DNA of 64,000 nt. It comes from Usnea hakonensis (taxonomy: Eukaryota > Ascomycota > Lecanoromycetes > Lecanorales > Parmeliaceae). Positions 11,070-21,973 of the stretch are shown piece after piece. Made by a program: the position numbers and the translations under genes. The DNA lies in assembly GCA_013423325.1 (NCBI GenBank), contig BLJB01000055.1, positions 124,001 to 188,000 of the forward strand, given 5' to 3'. Numbering within the stretch: the first letter of the stretch is position 1; every line of letters begins with the position of its first letter. Below the pieces are notes generated by a model. It was not told the DNA's origin. It saw nothing but the letters and a program-made list of their open reading frames with translations, and did not search any database.

Positions 11070-12652
11070 TTTGAAAATTGAGGAGATTCACGGAAGACTT
11101 GAACAGCGAAAGCATCAGATATAAAAACCTACTAGAAAATAAGTACCTAGAAGATTAAATGAGTAGACCTGGCCTAGAGTCAAGGCTGCACGGTTCCATC
11201 CTTCCCCCTATTTGGGCACATCCTACACTGCCTCTCCGCAGGGTAATCTCATGCAGGAGGCATCCAAGCCCAATTAGCTGAGGGAAATTGCATAAGAAAG
11301 CCTTATCCAGAAAGCCATTGTCAGCGAAAAGACAGAGGCTGTGATTGATGCTTCAAGTTTCATGAAAAACAAGGCATGGAGCGACAAGAAATCTCAGCGT
11401 TTGAGTCGCATAGCAAAATACGTTTGTTGGACTAAAAATTTGTTGCATAGACGACGATGCGCCATGTCGTGTATTCTTGCAGTCTGAAGAGGTAAAAATA
11501 GACTTATTGGTGGTGTCTCTAACACCTACCTTATGCACCTGCTCCTATTTTTCGGGATGGAGAGACCCTCGACACTTACTGGCTACTTCGGTATAAAATA
11601 GTATGCCCCCCCTCGGCTGCGATAGTATTTCAGAAAGCGGGCTGTGAAAAGACTTGATCCTCTACTGGAGTACCCGAGAGACATCTTAAGGTACTTAGGG
11701 TGAACATAGCCCCGCTGCTCCAGAAGCCTTGGAAGGAAAGAAGGAAGGAAAGTAGGTAGGTATTCCTGTGAGAGGCTTACCCCCCCACATTCGACCTTTC
11801 CACCACATTCCGCTACCTCATATGTGGAAAAATTGCAATTGTCTAGAGTGATATCAAAGACGCCGAACATCCATAAATCACCCCATCAGAAAAGAGAAAC
11901 GGCAATGCAAAGGAAACGGCCGCTGAAATAAAACTTTGCCTACCGAGTAAAGTAAATAAATACAATACGTACCTCAGGTCAAGTAAATAGACCATCAGAA
12001 ATAAGCCTCCCCCTTCCGAACCAGATATTTTCAGTGAGTAAAAACCGTCCAGCCTTCCCCCCCCCCTATTCGCAGCACGCTGGAAATTTGCGAACGAGTT
12101 TCGTTTCAGCAAAGTAAGCCGCATCCCCTATTTAAAGTACTAAAGTACGGGTGTCTCACCAGTAGGGCAAAACAAAGAAACTTTTACCTCTTGTCAAGGT
12201 TCCATTTGACGGTGGCAGTGTCTTTGCCTGATGTAGGCGTTTTATCGGAGCGCCTTCTCAAATGCTCGTAGTGTGAAAAAAAAAGGGGGGGGGGGATTGA
12301 ATGAGGTTTAGATTTAAAGAGGCTTTTGGTGATGGGGTTTGAGGTTATAGGCTGTACCCTCCTTTATATAAAGTAGGTAGCACAACCAGGTAAAGTAGGG
12401 CTGTTCGGGCTGATACTGTAAGTCAATCGGGGAATTCGGACCGTCTCTCAAGCGTTAAAGTACCTTACCTTAAGGTCGATTGGACTCGGAACGTGCCGAG
12501 AGGGCAGTCCCACATTTAATGACGTCTTTTAGTCGTTGATTTTGAAACAATCCCTCTAATCTTATCAGGGCACTTGTGGTTCAAACGAGCAAGACACGTA
12601 GATTCCTGAGCCTCCAAAAATCAAATCAGCAGTAATAAAGCATAAGGGTGCA
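11070..12652. other. Intergenic, about 1.6 kb, repeat-motif rich
   Basis: Divergent spacer between the membrane-protein gene and the Ca3427-like gene. It has C and G homopolymers (12057-12066, 12284-12294) and several copies of AAAGTAC/TACCTTACC-type short motifs (12131-12151, 12390-12400, 12456-12477). No recognised coding region. Confidence 0.5.
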
Positions 12653-13711
12653 ATGCCTCCCTCTCCGCCCCTCCGCATAGGCTACGTGCCAGGTAAATCT
12701 CTACTCTCCTCTCCCATTCGTTAAGCACCCACGACGCTCCTTCGCTTCCACCATGCCTTCTTCACCCATCCCTACTGAAACCACCTAGAACATTTCTCCA
12801 CGCCTCTCCACTTCGCACGCACGCACTTCTCGCTGCCATGTACACTCGTTCCCTTTCCCTCGGGCACAGGCCACATGATCACATCTCTCCAATCCAACGA
12901 GATTGACGTCGGCATCGGTCTCACAGAGGGTTGGGTAGCCGGGCTCGGTAAAGCCCAAGTCGAGAGCAAAGATGCGGGGTACAAGATGGTGGGGACGTAT
13001 GTGGAAACGCCATTATGTTGGGCGATAAGCACGGGAGCCAACAGAGAGGATATGACAGGAGTGCAGGGATTGAACGGGGCGAAGATGGGCGTCAGTCGGA
13101 TTGGTAGGTATGCTTTCCATGCGCACAAAGCGAAGACACTGGGCGCTGATGACTCGCGTAGTGGTTCCTACGTGATGGGCTTCGTCCTCGCCGATACGCA
13201 CAACTGGCTCTCTCCACCTTCCTCATCATCCGTCTCGGCATCCGCGCCTTTTGAGATCATCCCTCTCCAAACCTTCGCGCGACTCAGAGACGCAGTCAAC
13301 GACCGTACCGCTGACTTCTTCATGTGGGAACACTTCACCTCGAAGCGCTATTACGACAACGGTGAGATCAAACGGATTGGTGAGATATACACCCCCTGGC
13401 CAAGCTGGCATATAGTTGCTAGGCCAGATGTTATCGGAGATGAGAGAATGGATGAGGTACTTGCGAAAATCAATCTCGGGATACAATACTTCGAGGACCA
13501 TCAGGAGGAATCCGTACAGTATATCAGCACTGAGCTAGACTATTCAGCTGAGGATTCGAGGGAGTGGTTAAAGACGGTGAAATTCGCAGGAAACGTAAGG
13601 GGCGTAAGGGGGAATGTGGTGCAGGAGACTGTCACTGTGCTTAAGAAAGCAGGGGTGCTGGGACAGGAGGTGAAGGTAGAGGGTATGATGGGGATTCGTA
13701 GTAAGGAGTGA
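12653..13711 (+). CDS. Ca3427-like periplasmic-binding-fold protein
   Basis: Exons 12653-12692 and 12789-13711 give 320 aa. The first exon encodes MPPSPPLRIGYVP and joins in phase to EHFSTPLHFAR, the usual start of this family. Conserved features include ITSLQSNEIDVGIGLTEGW, TGVQGLNGAKMGVSRIG, DRTADFFMWEHFTSKRYYD and PWPSWHIVARPD. The family, named for Candida albicans Ca3427, has a type 2 periplasmic-binding-protein fold and is related to NMT1/THI5-like ligand-binding proteins; its ligand is not established. It has no signal peptide, so a cytosolic role is likely. Confidence 0.82.
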
Positions 13712-14770
13712 TAGGAGCATGTGATAAAAGCGAGCAGCAGTGAAATTCCCACAAGCCCCGCAATTGCTCTGTACAAGCAGTGCTCTCGCTCCAGAGCCCA
13801 AATCCTTTGGTCTCATTGCCGCTCTTACCATCTTATGAGGCCAAACACAACATCGAGATCGAACTGCAGTAAATTGGTACAGTAAGTCTGGCCTTGGCGG
13901 GTCGACTTGCATTTCTATTTGATGTACTTGTACGCTGTAAACAATGAAGAGTGAAGTCTTGAAGTAAACCGGTACTCATACTTAGGCGACAGCCGCAACA
14001 AACGCCGAAAGCACTTTCCCTGATCCCTGTCGCAGCATTTAGGTCGTTAACCTGTTTTCCAAGCGTAGAATATAGTATGAACGAGGGGCGTGGGGGTACT
14101 GAGCTCCTCGAAGAGATTCCGTCGAAGAATGAATCAAGGACTCTGAACAAACGAAAAGCTATATACCGCACAGTAGACGTCAACGATCATAGCGCGAACT
14201 AGTACCAAGATACCTGAGACGGGATAGAATTGTATTACAGAGCCTCGCGGCTTTTCTTTTTGAACGTGTATTCGGAATTGCGCTGGTGTGGCGATGTCCA
14301 TGAACGTTGCTCTGTAAATGCTGTTGTTTGGTTTGTAAGATGTGATGATGAGCAAGTGTGTTGGAAGACGAAGCTGTATTTCTTTTCGATTGGTGGTGTG
14401 CTGCATACAGCTTTTTAGGGTCCTTTTCCATCTAAAGAGTCACAAGCAGGTGAGGATTCTGAGCAAATGGTGAGTAAAGTAGTGGAGAAGAGTTGTTAGT
14501 GAGTCTGTGGGTTGTTTTGAAGTTATTGATGCGATTCGCGAAGCAATTTCGTGCTGGATGGTAGATGGTGGGAACATCGTTCAGTCTTCTGGGTTGCATA
14601 AGGTGCGGCAAGAGTGGGGTTTACATGCCAGTCGTATCGTCCTCTGTGCCCTCGAACAGTCAATTGTGGACTTGCTGCATGGTAATTCTGTAGAGTGGTG
14701 ACTGGCAAATCTCGATGGCTGCGCTTACACGGCGATGTTACATACAGATCCGAAACCAAATTCTTTCGTG
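13712..14770. other. Intergenic, no gene seen
   Basis: Convergent spacer between the Ca3427-like gene and YAH1. Several short overlapping open frames on both strands (for example 13833-14183) lack domains and have biased composition, so none is called. Confidence 0.45.
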
Positions 14771-15514
14771 TCATTGTTTCTTAGCTCCACTGAAATCGCT
14801 GGCTTGTAGATTCCGCGTCATGCTCGGCAACCTCACTCGTATCCCATCTAGCGTCTTATTCATTTTGACTTGACATCCTAGTCTTGACGTTTCTGTCAAT
14901 CCAAATGCCAGGTCCAGCATGTCGTTCTCATCATCGTCTGGCTCGTCCATCTTCTCATACATGTCATCGGACTCAACGATGACATGACAGGTCGAGCAGG
15001 CACATGATCCACCGCAGGCCCCTTAGTTGACCCTGTCAGTGCGAGCGATCAATCCTCATGTCCCATGTGTGGCTCACCTTCCATTTCCAGCTCCTCAGAT
15101 TGCGCAATATCTAGCAAATTGTCCCCTTGAGCCACTTGAAAGTTATGCTCCTCCCCTTCCTTGTCTATGAAAGTGACATTTAGCCTGCATACGAAGATGT
15201 CAGTCAACTATTTGAGGCAGTCATCTTTCTCTTGCTCCAGATACTCACTCTTCCCCCGGCTTTGGAGGCGTGAGATGGCCATGCATAGACATACGGGATG
15301 TCGAAAATCTCCGCCGAGCTCTTGGGTACAATGGTCGAGAATCATGAAATCCTGTCGTGCTCGCAGATCTTTTCTTGCATTGCCAGATTGATGCGTCATT
15401 GCTATATTGTCGTCGTGGCGCTGTGTGTCGACAACTACGTAGAGCAACTGATGCAGAGTATTTCATGCGACAACATGATTTCAGAGCACGAGGTACCTGG
15501 AGAGCCGTTTGCAT
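14771..15514 (-). CDS. YAH1: Mitochondrial [2Fe-2S] adrenodoxin-type ferredoxin
   Basis: Exons 15514-15249, 15184-15078 and 15021-14771 give 207 aa. Donors are GTGAGT and GTGAGC; the second acceptor is AAG, fixed by the motif EGACGGSCACSTCHV across the join. Iron ligands are Cys127, Cys133, Cys136 and Cys174 (in SRLGCQV), the adrenodoxin pattern C-x5-C-x2-C...C. The Arg-rich N-terminus (RRQYS, RRRFSTS) is a mitochondrial presequence. Yah1 passes electrons to the mitochondrial ISC Fe-S cluster machinery and to heme A and coenzyme Q synthesis. It is divergent from UGO1, with 192 bases between starts. Confidence 0.92.
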
Positions 15515-15706
15515 TCTTGATGCTTGTGAGCTGCAATTGTTGGAAGCTCAATAGGGCTAAAAAAGAAGATCGGTATGACAACAGTGGAAAGTTTAAGCGC
15601 CGACTCGCCGAAACTTGCCCTCCGCCGGTTCAATTCACGGTGACTGGAAGTTATCAATTGCAAGTACTCTTCCTCGCACGTATATGTTTTAGTATAGCAA
15701 GCATCA

Positions 15707-17275
15707 ATGTCTACTTCGCGGGAGGGTCCGAATCCTTTGAGACCATACTACATACCTCCTTCAGTGGGTCTGAGTGGACCTCAAAATGGGACCTTTGCCA
15801 CCAATGCTGGCAGCAAGCATGTCTCCTCTACGTCGACAACCAGCTTTGGCTCCTCAGCGCGAAACATTCTGGCGGATATGGACTACACAGATTACATACC
15901 CGAGTCTTCGCCTTCCTCTACCGCGGTTTTGAAAGGATTGGTAGAGCAGGCAATATGGAAATATACCAGCGTGTTCCTAGCGCAGCCATTCGAGGTAGCG
16001 AAGACAGTATTGCAGGTCCAGGCTGGCACCCAGCCCCAAAAATCACAAGAAAGGGGATTCATCACGGATGATGTGAGAAGGAGGCCGGATAGCTATCGGC
16101 GAGACTCATATGAGGTAGGGTCAACTGTAACAAAGCTACTATCTTCGACTGACGAAAGGCTCAAGATGGTTTCTGATGACGATTCAGACGCTGAATCCCC
16201 TTCCTATTTCACATCCTCAGCACCTCTAGCTCATACGCCTACTCGACGCTCGCGAACCCGACGACGGTACGGCTCTCCAGAACCAGACGGTGTCCCACGA
16301 GTCCACACGCCCCAGCCGCCTCCTTCTAAACCCCACCAATCTCCCCATATCCTCGACCTCAAGTCATCTTCCTCAGTATTAGCCGTACTGTCTTCCCACT
16401 GGGCAGCAGAAGGGCCTTGGGGAATATGGAAAGGCACCAACAGCACTTACATACACTCTATTCTTCTTTCTACAATCACTTCCTTTGTCCGATCGTTCTT
16501 CTCGGCATTCATGGCGCTCCCTGACCCTGGACTCTCTTTCACGACGTCCCAATCGTTATCCACTGCCGGCGGCCTGGATATACTATCTTCCCCTTCACCG
16601 TTGGCCTCGCTGTTCGTAGCTGTCTCTGCTGCTGGGCTGGCAGGTATAATACTTGCTCCCCTGGATATAGCTCGCACAAAACTCATTCTAACACCTTCGA
16701 CGCATCCGCCCAGATCGATCCTCGCGACCTTGAAAACATTACCCAGTTGGACGCTACCCCTCTCAATTGCTCCCGCGGCAATATTGAATTCTATGATACC
16801 GACACTGATCTCAGCCTCAACACCTTTGTTTCTACGCTCTAATCTTCGCATAGATCCAGTATTAACCCCTAGTTTGTTTTCCATTGCAACTTTCTTCGGG
16901 CAAGTGTTCGAGCTTGCCTTGAAGCTTCCGGTCGAAACGGTGCTTAGGAGAGGTCAAATGGATGTCGCCCAAAAATCCAGCGTGGGAAAGGACATGCAAA
17001 CCATCGTTGAAGTCGGGCCGTATCGCGGCTTGTTTGGAACTATGCACTCGATCATATACGAAGAAGGCGAAAAGGGTTCTGCGGCGGATCCGATAAAGGG
17101 CACAGGAGGTGCACCCGTCTTGAAGGCAGGGAATGTTGGGCAAGAGAGCAGGAGAAGGAAAGGGCAAGGATTCGAGGGCCTCTGGAGGGGTTGGAGAGTC
17201 GGAATGTGGGGATTAGTGGGTGTATGGGGGGCAGCGACGTGGGGAGGCGTAGGCGCGAAGGGTGGAGAATTCTAA
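15707..17275 (+). CDS. UGO1: Mitochondrial fusion protein Ugo1
   Basis: Single exon, 522 aa, ATG at 15707. It begins MSTSREGPNPLRPYYIPPSV, the characteristic Ugo1 start, and has a diverged mitochondrial-carrier domain: IWKYTSVFLAQPFEVAKTVLQ (PX[DE]XX[KR]-like, about 83-103), GPWGIWKGTNSTYIHS, LAPLDIARTKL and the C-terminal GLWRGWRVGMWGL. Ugo1 sits in the outer membrane and links the fusion GTPases Fzo1 and Mgm1. A Ser/Pro/Arg-rich loop (about 130-215) splits the first repeat. It shares its promoter region with YAH1. Confidence 0.88.
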   Translation: MSTSREGPNPLRPYYIPPSVGLSGPQNGTFATNAGSKHVSSTSTTSFGSSARNILADMDYTDYIPESSPSSTAVLKGLVEQAIWKYTSVFLAQPFEVAKTVLQVQAGTQPQKSQERGFITDDVRRRPDSYRRDSYEVGSTVTKLLSSTDERLKMVSDDDSDAESPSYFTSSAPLAHTPTRRSRTRRRYGSPEPDGVPRVHTPQPPPSKPHQSPHILDLKSSSSVLAVLSSHWAAEGPWGIWKGTNSTYIHSILLSTITSFVRSFFSAFMALPDPGLSFTTSQSLSTAGGLDILSSPSPLASLFVAVSAAGLAGIILAPLDIARTKLILTPSTHPPRSILATLKTLPSWTLPLSIAPAAILNSMIPTLISASTPLFLRSNLRIDPVLTPSLFSIATFFGQVFELALKLPVETVLRRGQMDVAQKSSVGKDMQTIVEVGPYRGLFGTMHSIIYEEGEKGSAADPIKGTGGAPVLKAGNVGQESRRRKGQGFEGLWRGWRVGMWGLVGVWGAATWGGVGAKGGEF

Positions 17276-17462
17276 TGGTTCGCTCTGCTACTGCTAATGT
17301 ACACTTACAATCCTCGACTGTCTGGAGTTTTTCTGGCGTTGCCTGGCGGTGTGAAACACACCGGGCCATATTTGTAGCGAACCTCCTCTCAACCTTGATC
17401 TTCCATCAAAATTTTCACGACATGCAACCATGATCTATTCGTCGTGACAGCAATAGGCCACT

Positions 17463-19907
17463 TCAGGCCCCCTTGACCTTCCCACCCTTGCCCTTCTTTC
17501 CATGCTTGCTCTTCTTCCCACGCTTACTCTTCTTTCCAACCTTGCTGACTTTCTCAACTTCGGCCTTTTCCTCAGGCTCGCTCTGCTCTTCCAGCGCGCC
17601 TTCCTCCTCCAGCTCCTCGTTGTCCTCAATCTCGTCTTCATCCTCAGTCTGGAGAAGGCTAGATATCTGATCAATGTTGCCTCTGCCGTTTTCCTGCTTG
17701 CGATTCTTCCCAGTCTTGCCTTCCTCCGCAGTCTGGGAGAGGCCATTCTCCTCCTCAATCTTGCCTTTGCCATTCTCCTGCTCGCTCTTCTCCGTCTGGG
17801 AAACGCTGACCTCATCAACAATCGTGCCTTTGCCATTCTCCTCGAGCTTAGGCTTTCCCGCGTGACCGACAATGTATTCTAGCCACCCCTCCTTTGACAT
17901 CTCCGTGGCTTTTTGCTCCTTCTTTGCCTTGCTGCCAACGAACCCCTGCGCGTCAACAGTCTTTTCATGCGCGCTAGTGAACGCATTGAACATCTTAATC
18001 ACGCCCTTTTCCGCCATCTTTCTCAACCTCTTTTCGTGCAGCTGATATGCAAAATACTTATGTTGCTCAAGAAGTTCTTCTTTAGCCTGGTCCTTGTCTC
18101 TCAATGGGCCCCCCGACCCTTTACCATGGGCAGGGGCGTGCACATTGACCGACGGAGTAGGGTCAACGTACTCCGGAATTGCCTCCTCTTCCTTTGGAAT
18201 AACATTCCCATCGTCATCGAGATCTTCCTCTGATGATTCGTCCTCGGTGTCTGGCAGTGGTTCGAGCCCTTCCTCTAGTCTGCGCGCATTCTCTATATCG
18301 CGCAATCTCTTTTCTTCACGCTCTTTCTCTTGTTGGATCTCTAGCTCCACTAAACGCTCACTCTCGAATTCGAGTGCTGCCTCTGCTGCCTTCAGCCATC
18401 CACCCTCTGTTTCCACCGTTTCATTCTTCCATTTCCTCGTATGTTTTTTCTCCAGCTTTCGATCAAGGATACCATCATCCGCTGCTCTGGCATCCTTACT
18501 ACGAGCGAGGATAGGATTTGCACGTTGTGTTCTGGTTAGTCTGAGACCTAGGATATTGGACATTGAAGTTGCGAAGACAGTGGGGTCGTCGACTTTGAAG
18601 GTCTCCTTCTTTTTGTTATCTGGAAGTTCCCCGCCATACAAACCGCCATACCGGGTGCGGGCGACGGCGTCGGAAGCCCATTCGAGTGAGCCTTCGGAGG
18701 TGGTGGTCTGTTGATCATAAAGTTCCTTCGCATCATTTTCAGCAATAGTCTGTTCGACTGTGTCTACGAATCGATCTGTCCGTAGTTCTTGTTCCTCACG
18801 CGCTTGTCTTTCTTCAGCTGCGTCTGTGTCTTCGCTGTCACTTGCCTTGTCTGTTGAGCTTTCGTCTTCTGAGTCATATTCGTCCTCTGAATCAGACTCA
18901 TCTTCTGAATCAGATTCGGATTCTGAGTAAAATTCTGACGCACGAAATTCCTGTATTCTTTTTTCTTTAAATCTGTGTATGGTCTCGAGATCATACGTTC
19001 TGTGGGCGTCTCTTGGGTCGTCTTTGCCTCCCCAGTCAGACTCGACCATATCTGGATCTACCGAGATTGGATCGTCCCGAACTTCGTGGTCTGAAGAAGT
19101 GGCCTTTGCGAGAACTTCATTCGAGAGAAGCTCATCTGAGCTGGAGTTAGGAGAGTTGTCATCGTCGTCGGTCTCGCCGACTTTATCGTCTTCGCTATTG
19201 CCTTTCAAATCCTTGTCGTCCTCTTTTCCTAATTCGTCTCTTTCGTGCAGGGTCTCCTTCGACGGTGAGGTTGAGGCTGCATCTGCATCTGCGTTGGTGG
19301 TGTCTATGTCAGGGATGTTCCCTTCGTCGAGCGAGGAAAGCTCAGAGCTGGACGCTTCCTCTTGGACGATCTTTTGGCCAGGAGAAGCCCCGTATTTGTC
19401 TGCAGATATGGCCTTGGCCATTTCGACAGTGGAGGAAGGAGAGTCGTTGGCGGAGAGATTTTCGTCGGTTGGTAGATATTGGTTGGCGGCAGATGCGTGG
19501 GTTTTGCTGGAGTATTGTCGCTGCTTCGCCGTATCTTTGTAAGAGCCATTCTTGTTCTTCCTGGGTCTTAGGGAAGGAGCCATACCACCGGACGGATCGG
19601 CGGTGTGCGCAATAGCAGATTGATTGGGATCTGTGGTAACCTTGGATTTGTTGGATTCAGCTTTAAGGGTTTTGAGGTGTTCGGAATCTTTGTTTGGAGC
19701 ATCTTTGTTAGAATCTTCTGGAACTTTATGTTCCATATCCGCTTTACGAACGTCTTCGGTAGCACTGGGGACAGACGTATCTTGCATAGCGGCTTGATAG
19801 TCAATGAACGGTACCGCTGCGTGATTGGAATGGTGCCGTTTATGCATTTTTTTATTGCTAGAGGTATCTTCGGCAAGCTTGCGCTTCTTCGCATTTGTTA
19901 ACGCCAT
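17463..19907 (-). CDS. RRP15: Ribosomal RNA-processing protein 15 homologue, unusually long
   Basis: Single exon, 814 aa, ATG at 19907. The conserved part lies at about 430-680: FATSMSNILGLRLTRTQ, NPILARSKD, LRKMAEKGVIKMFNAF, then EMSKEGWLEYI. These match Rrp15, a nucleolar factor for 60S pre-ribosome assembly and 27S pre-rRNA processing. The N-terminal 400 residues are low complexity, with a Ser/Asp/Glu block around 320-360 (SESDSEDESDSEDEYDSEDE), and the C-terminus is acidic then Lys/Gly-rich (KKSKRGKKSKHGKKGKGGK). Family members are usually much shorter, so the tails are lineage expansions. It is head-to-head with SRP54. Confidence 0.78.
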   Translation of the reverse strand: MALTNAKKRKLAEDTSSNKKMHKRHHSNHAAVPFIDYQAAMQDTSVPSATEDVRKADMEHKVPEDSNKDAPNKDSEHLKTLKAESNKSKVTTDPNQSAIAHTADPSGGMAPSLRPRKNKNGSYKDTAKQRQYSSKTHASAANQYLPTDENLSANDSPSSTVEMAKAISADKYGASPGQKIVQEEASSSELSSLDEGNIPDIDTTNADADAASTSPSKETLHERDELGKEDDKDLKGNSEDDKVGETDDDDNSPNSSSDELLSNEVLAKATSSDHEVRDDPISVDPDMVESDWGGKDDPRDAHRTYDLETIHRFKEKRIQEFRASEFYSESESDSEDESDSEDEYDSEDESSTDKASDSEDTDAAEERQAREEQELRTDRFVDTVEQTIAENDAKELYDQQTTTSEGSLEWASDAVARTRYGGLYGGELPDNKKKETFKVDDPTVFATSMSNILGLRLTRTQRANPILARSKDARAADDGILDRKLEKKHTRKWKNETVETEGGWLKAAEAALEFESERLVELEIQQEKEREEKRLRDIENARRLEEGLEPLPDTEDESSEEDLDDDGNVIPKEEEAIPEYVDPTPSVNVHAPAHGKGSGGPLRDKDQAKEELLEQHKYFAYQLHEKRLRKMAEKGVIKMFNAFTSAHEKTVDAQGFVGSKAKKEQKATEMSKEGWLEYIVGHAGKPKLEENGKGTIVDEVSVSQTEKSEQENGKGKIEEENGLSQTAEEGKTGKNRKQENGRGNIDQISSLLQTEDEDEIEDNEELEEEGALEEQSEPEEKAEVEKVSKVGKKSKRGKKSKHGKKGKGGKVKGA

Positions 19908-20112
19908 TTTGTGTTGAGAGTTTTGAGGTGAATCTCATTCAAAGAGACTCAAGAGTTGAGTTAGAGATTTTGAACCACTGAAGCGGGGCAATTTTACGCG
20001 ATCTTCTCGGCAAAACCCCCCCCTCCTTCCCCAACACAGCTACGCTATCATTTGACCTGAAAGGAGTCCAGCGAGTAATATCTACTGATGTATTTGTCAA
20101 TACTGCTGCAAA

Positions 20113-21744
20113 ATGGTTCTTCAAGATTTGGGCCGGCGCATCAATGCCGCAGTCTCAGACCTCACAAGATCTCAGAACCTTGATGAGAAGGTACACACAG
20201 TCACAATGCTAAATATCATTGAAGTGGGTTACTAATATGTCCAGCAGGCTTTCGATGGCATGATAAAAGAGATTTGTGCCGCACTTCTCGAAGCGGATGT
20301 CAACGTAAAGCTCGTGGGTACGCTCCGCAAGTCTATCAAAGTCACTGTCAACTTTAAAGACCTACCGCCAGCTGTCAACAAGAAGCGTCTTATACAAAAA
20401 GCCGTTTTCGATGAGCTCGTAAAGCTCGTTGATCCCCATGCAGAACCGTTCAAGCCTAAGAAGGGCAAGGCCAATGTCATTATGTTTGTTGGCCTTCAGG
20501 GTTCCGGTAAAACAACTACTTGCACCAAGCTCGCTCGGCACTACCAGACCAGAGGCTTCCGATCGTGCCTCGTCTGTGCGGATACCTTCCGTGCTGGAGC
20601 ATTTGATCAGCTAAAGCAAAATGCTACAAAAGCAAAGATCCCCTATTTTGGGTCCCTCACATCTACGGACCCCGCACAGGTCGCCTCCGAAGGTGTGGCA
20701 AAGTTCAAAAAAGAGCGATTTGAAATAATAATTGTTGATACCTCTGGGCGTCATAGGCAAGAAAAAGACCTCTTCGACGAGATGACTCAGATCCAACGTG
20801 CTATAACCCCGGACCAGACTATCATGGTGCTCGATGCCACCATAGGCCAGCAAGCTGAGGCACAGTCCAAAGCGTTCAAAGAAACTGCCGACTACGGCGC
20901 AATCATTATCACCAAAACAGATGGTCACGCGTCAGGAGGAGGCGCCATTTCGGCTGTTGCAGCAACTCACACCCCTATTGTCTTCATTGGTACCGGCGAA
21001 CACATGCTCGATCTTGAGCGCTTCTCTCCACAACCATTCGTTAGCAAGCTTCTCGGCATGGGAGACATGCAAGGGCTTGTTGAGCACGTACAAGCCCTTA
21101 AACTTGACCAGAAAGATACTATGAAGCATTTAGCAGAAGGTGTATTCACAATCCGGGATCTGCGAGACCAGCTTCAGAACATCATGAAGATGGGCCCATT
21201 ATCTAAGATGGCAGGCATGATTCCGGGTCTAGGCCAGATGATGGGTGGTATGGATGACGAAGAGGGTTCCGTGAAGATGAAGCGAATGATCTACGTCTGC
21301 GATTCCATGAACAACAAAGAACTTGATAGCGACGGCAAAATCTTTGTCGAGCAGCCAGCACGCATGACTCGAGTGGCAAGGGGAAGCGGGACTAGTGTCA
21401 GAGAGGTTGAAGAATTGCTTAGCCAACACAAAGTCATGGCAGGCATGGCAAAGAAAATGGGTGGCATGTCCAAGAACATGCAAAAAGCACAGGGTCAGAT
21501 GGGCGGCGGGAATCGTCAGCAGCAAATGGCAGCCATGCAAAAACGGATGCAGAGCCTCGGCCAAGGCGGGATGGGCGGTGGAGGCGGAGGCATGCCAGAT
21601 ATGGGCTCACTGATGAAGATGATGGGAGGTATGGGAGGAGCTGGTGGCGGAGGCATGCCTGACATGGCTAGTATGATGAAGATGATGGGTGGAATGGGTG
21701 GAATGGGTGGCGGAGGATCTCCCGCCGGTAGAGTGAGGAGATGA
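20113..21744 (+). CDS. SRP54: Signal recognition particle 54 kDa subunit
   Basis: Exons 20113-20190 and 20248-21744 give 524 aa; the splice joins NLDEK to AFDGMIKEI. The N domain is followed by the GTPase domain with GLQGSGKTTTCTK (108-120), DTFRAGAFDQLK, DTSGRHRQ, TKTDGH and GTGEHMLDLERF, then the Met-rich M domain (KMGPLSKMAGMIPGLGQMM) that binds signal peptides and SRP RNA. The last 80 residues are Gly/Met repeats (GGMGG...). It binds nascent secretory signals at the ribosome and docks with the SRP receptor. Confidence 0.96.
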
Positions 21745-21973
21745 ACCGCTTGTTTCGCTCGAGATTTTGTGCCGCATAGCGCTGGAGTTAGTAGCTACAG
21801 CAATGGATATGTTTATCGCTTGGCAAACTCTTCTCCTTCTGCCACATAGGTTTGGGGATAAACATCCGTTACTGCCCTCTTCCGCGATCAGAATGCTCGT
21901 CATTTGTCTACTAGATCTAGAAGCGCATGTTGCGCGGGAGTGCCGGGGCAATCTATTATAGAAGCAGCATTTC

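Noticed and set aside
18094..18714. Ser-rich frame antisense to RRP15
   Set aside because: Mirror of the acidic repeat-coding sequence; composition only.
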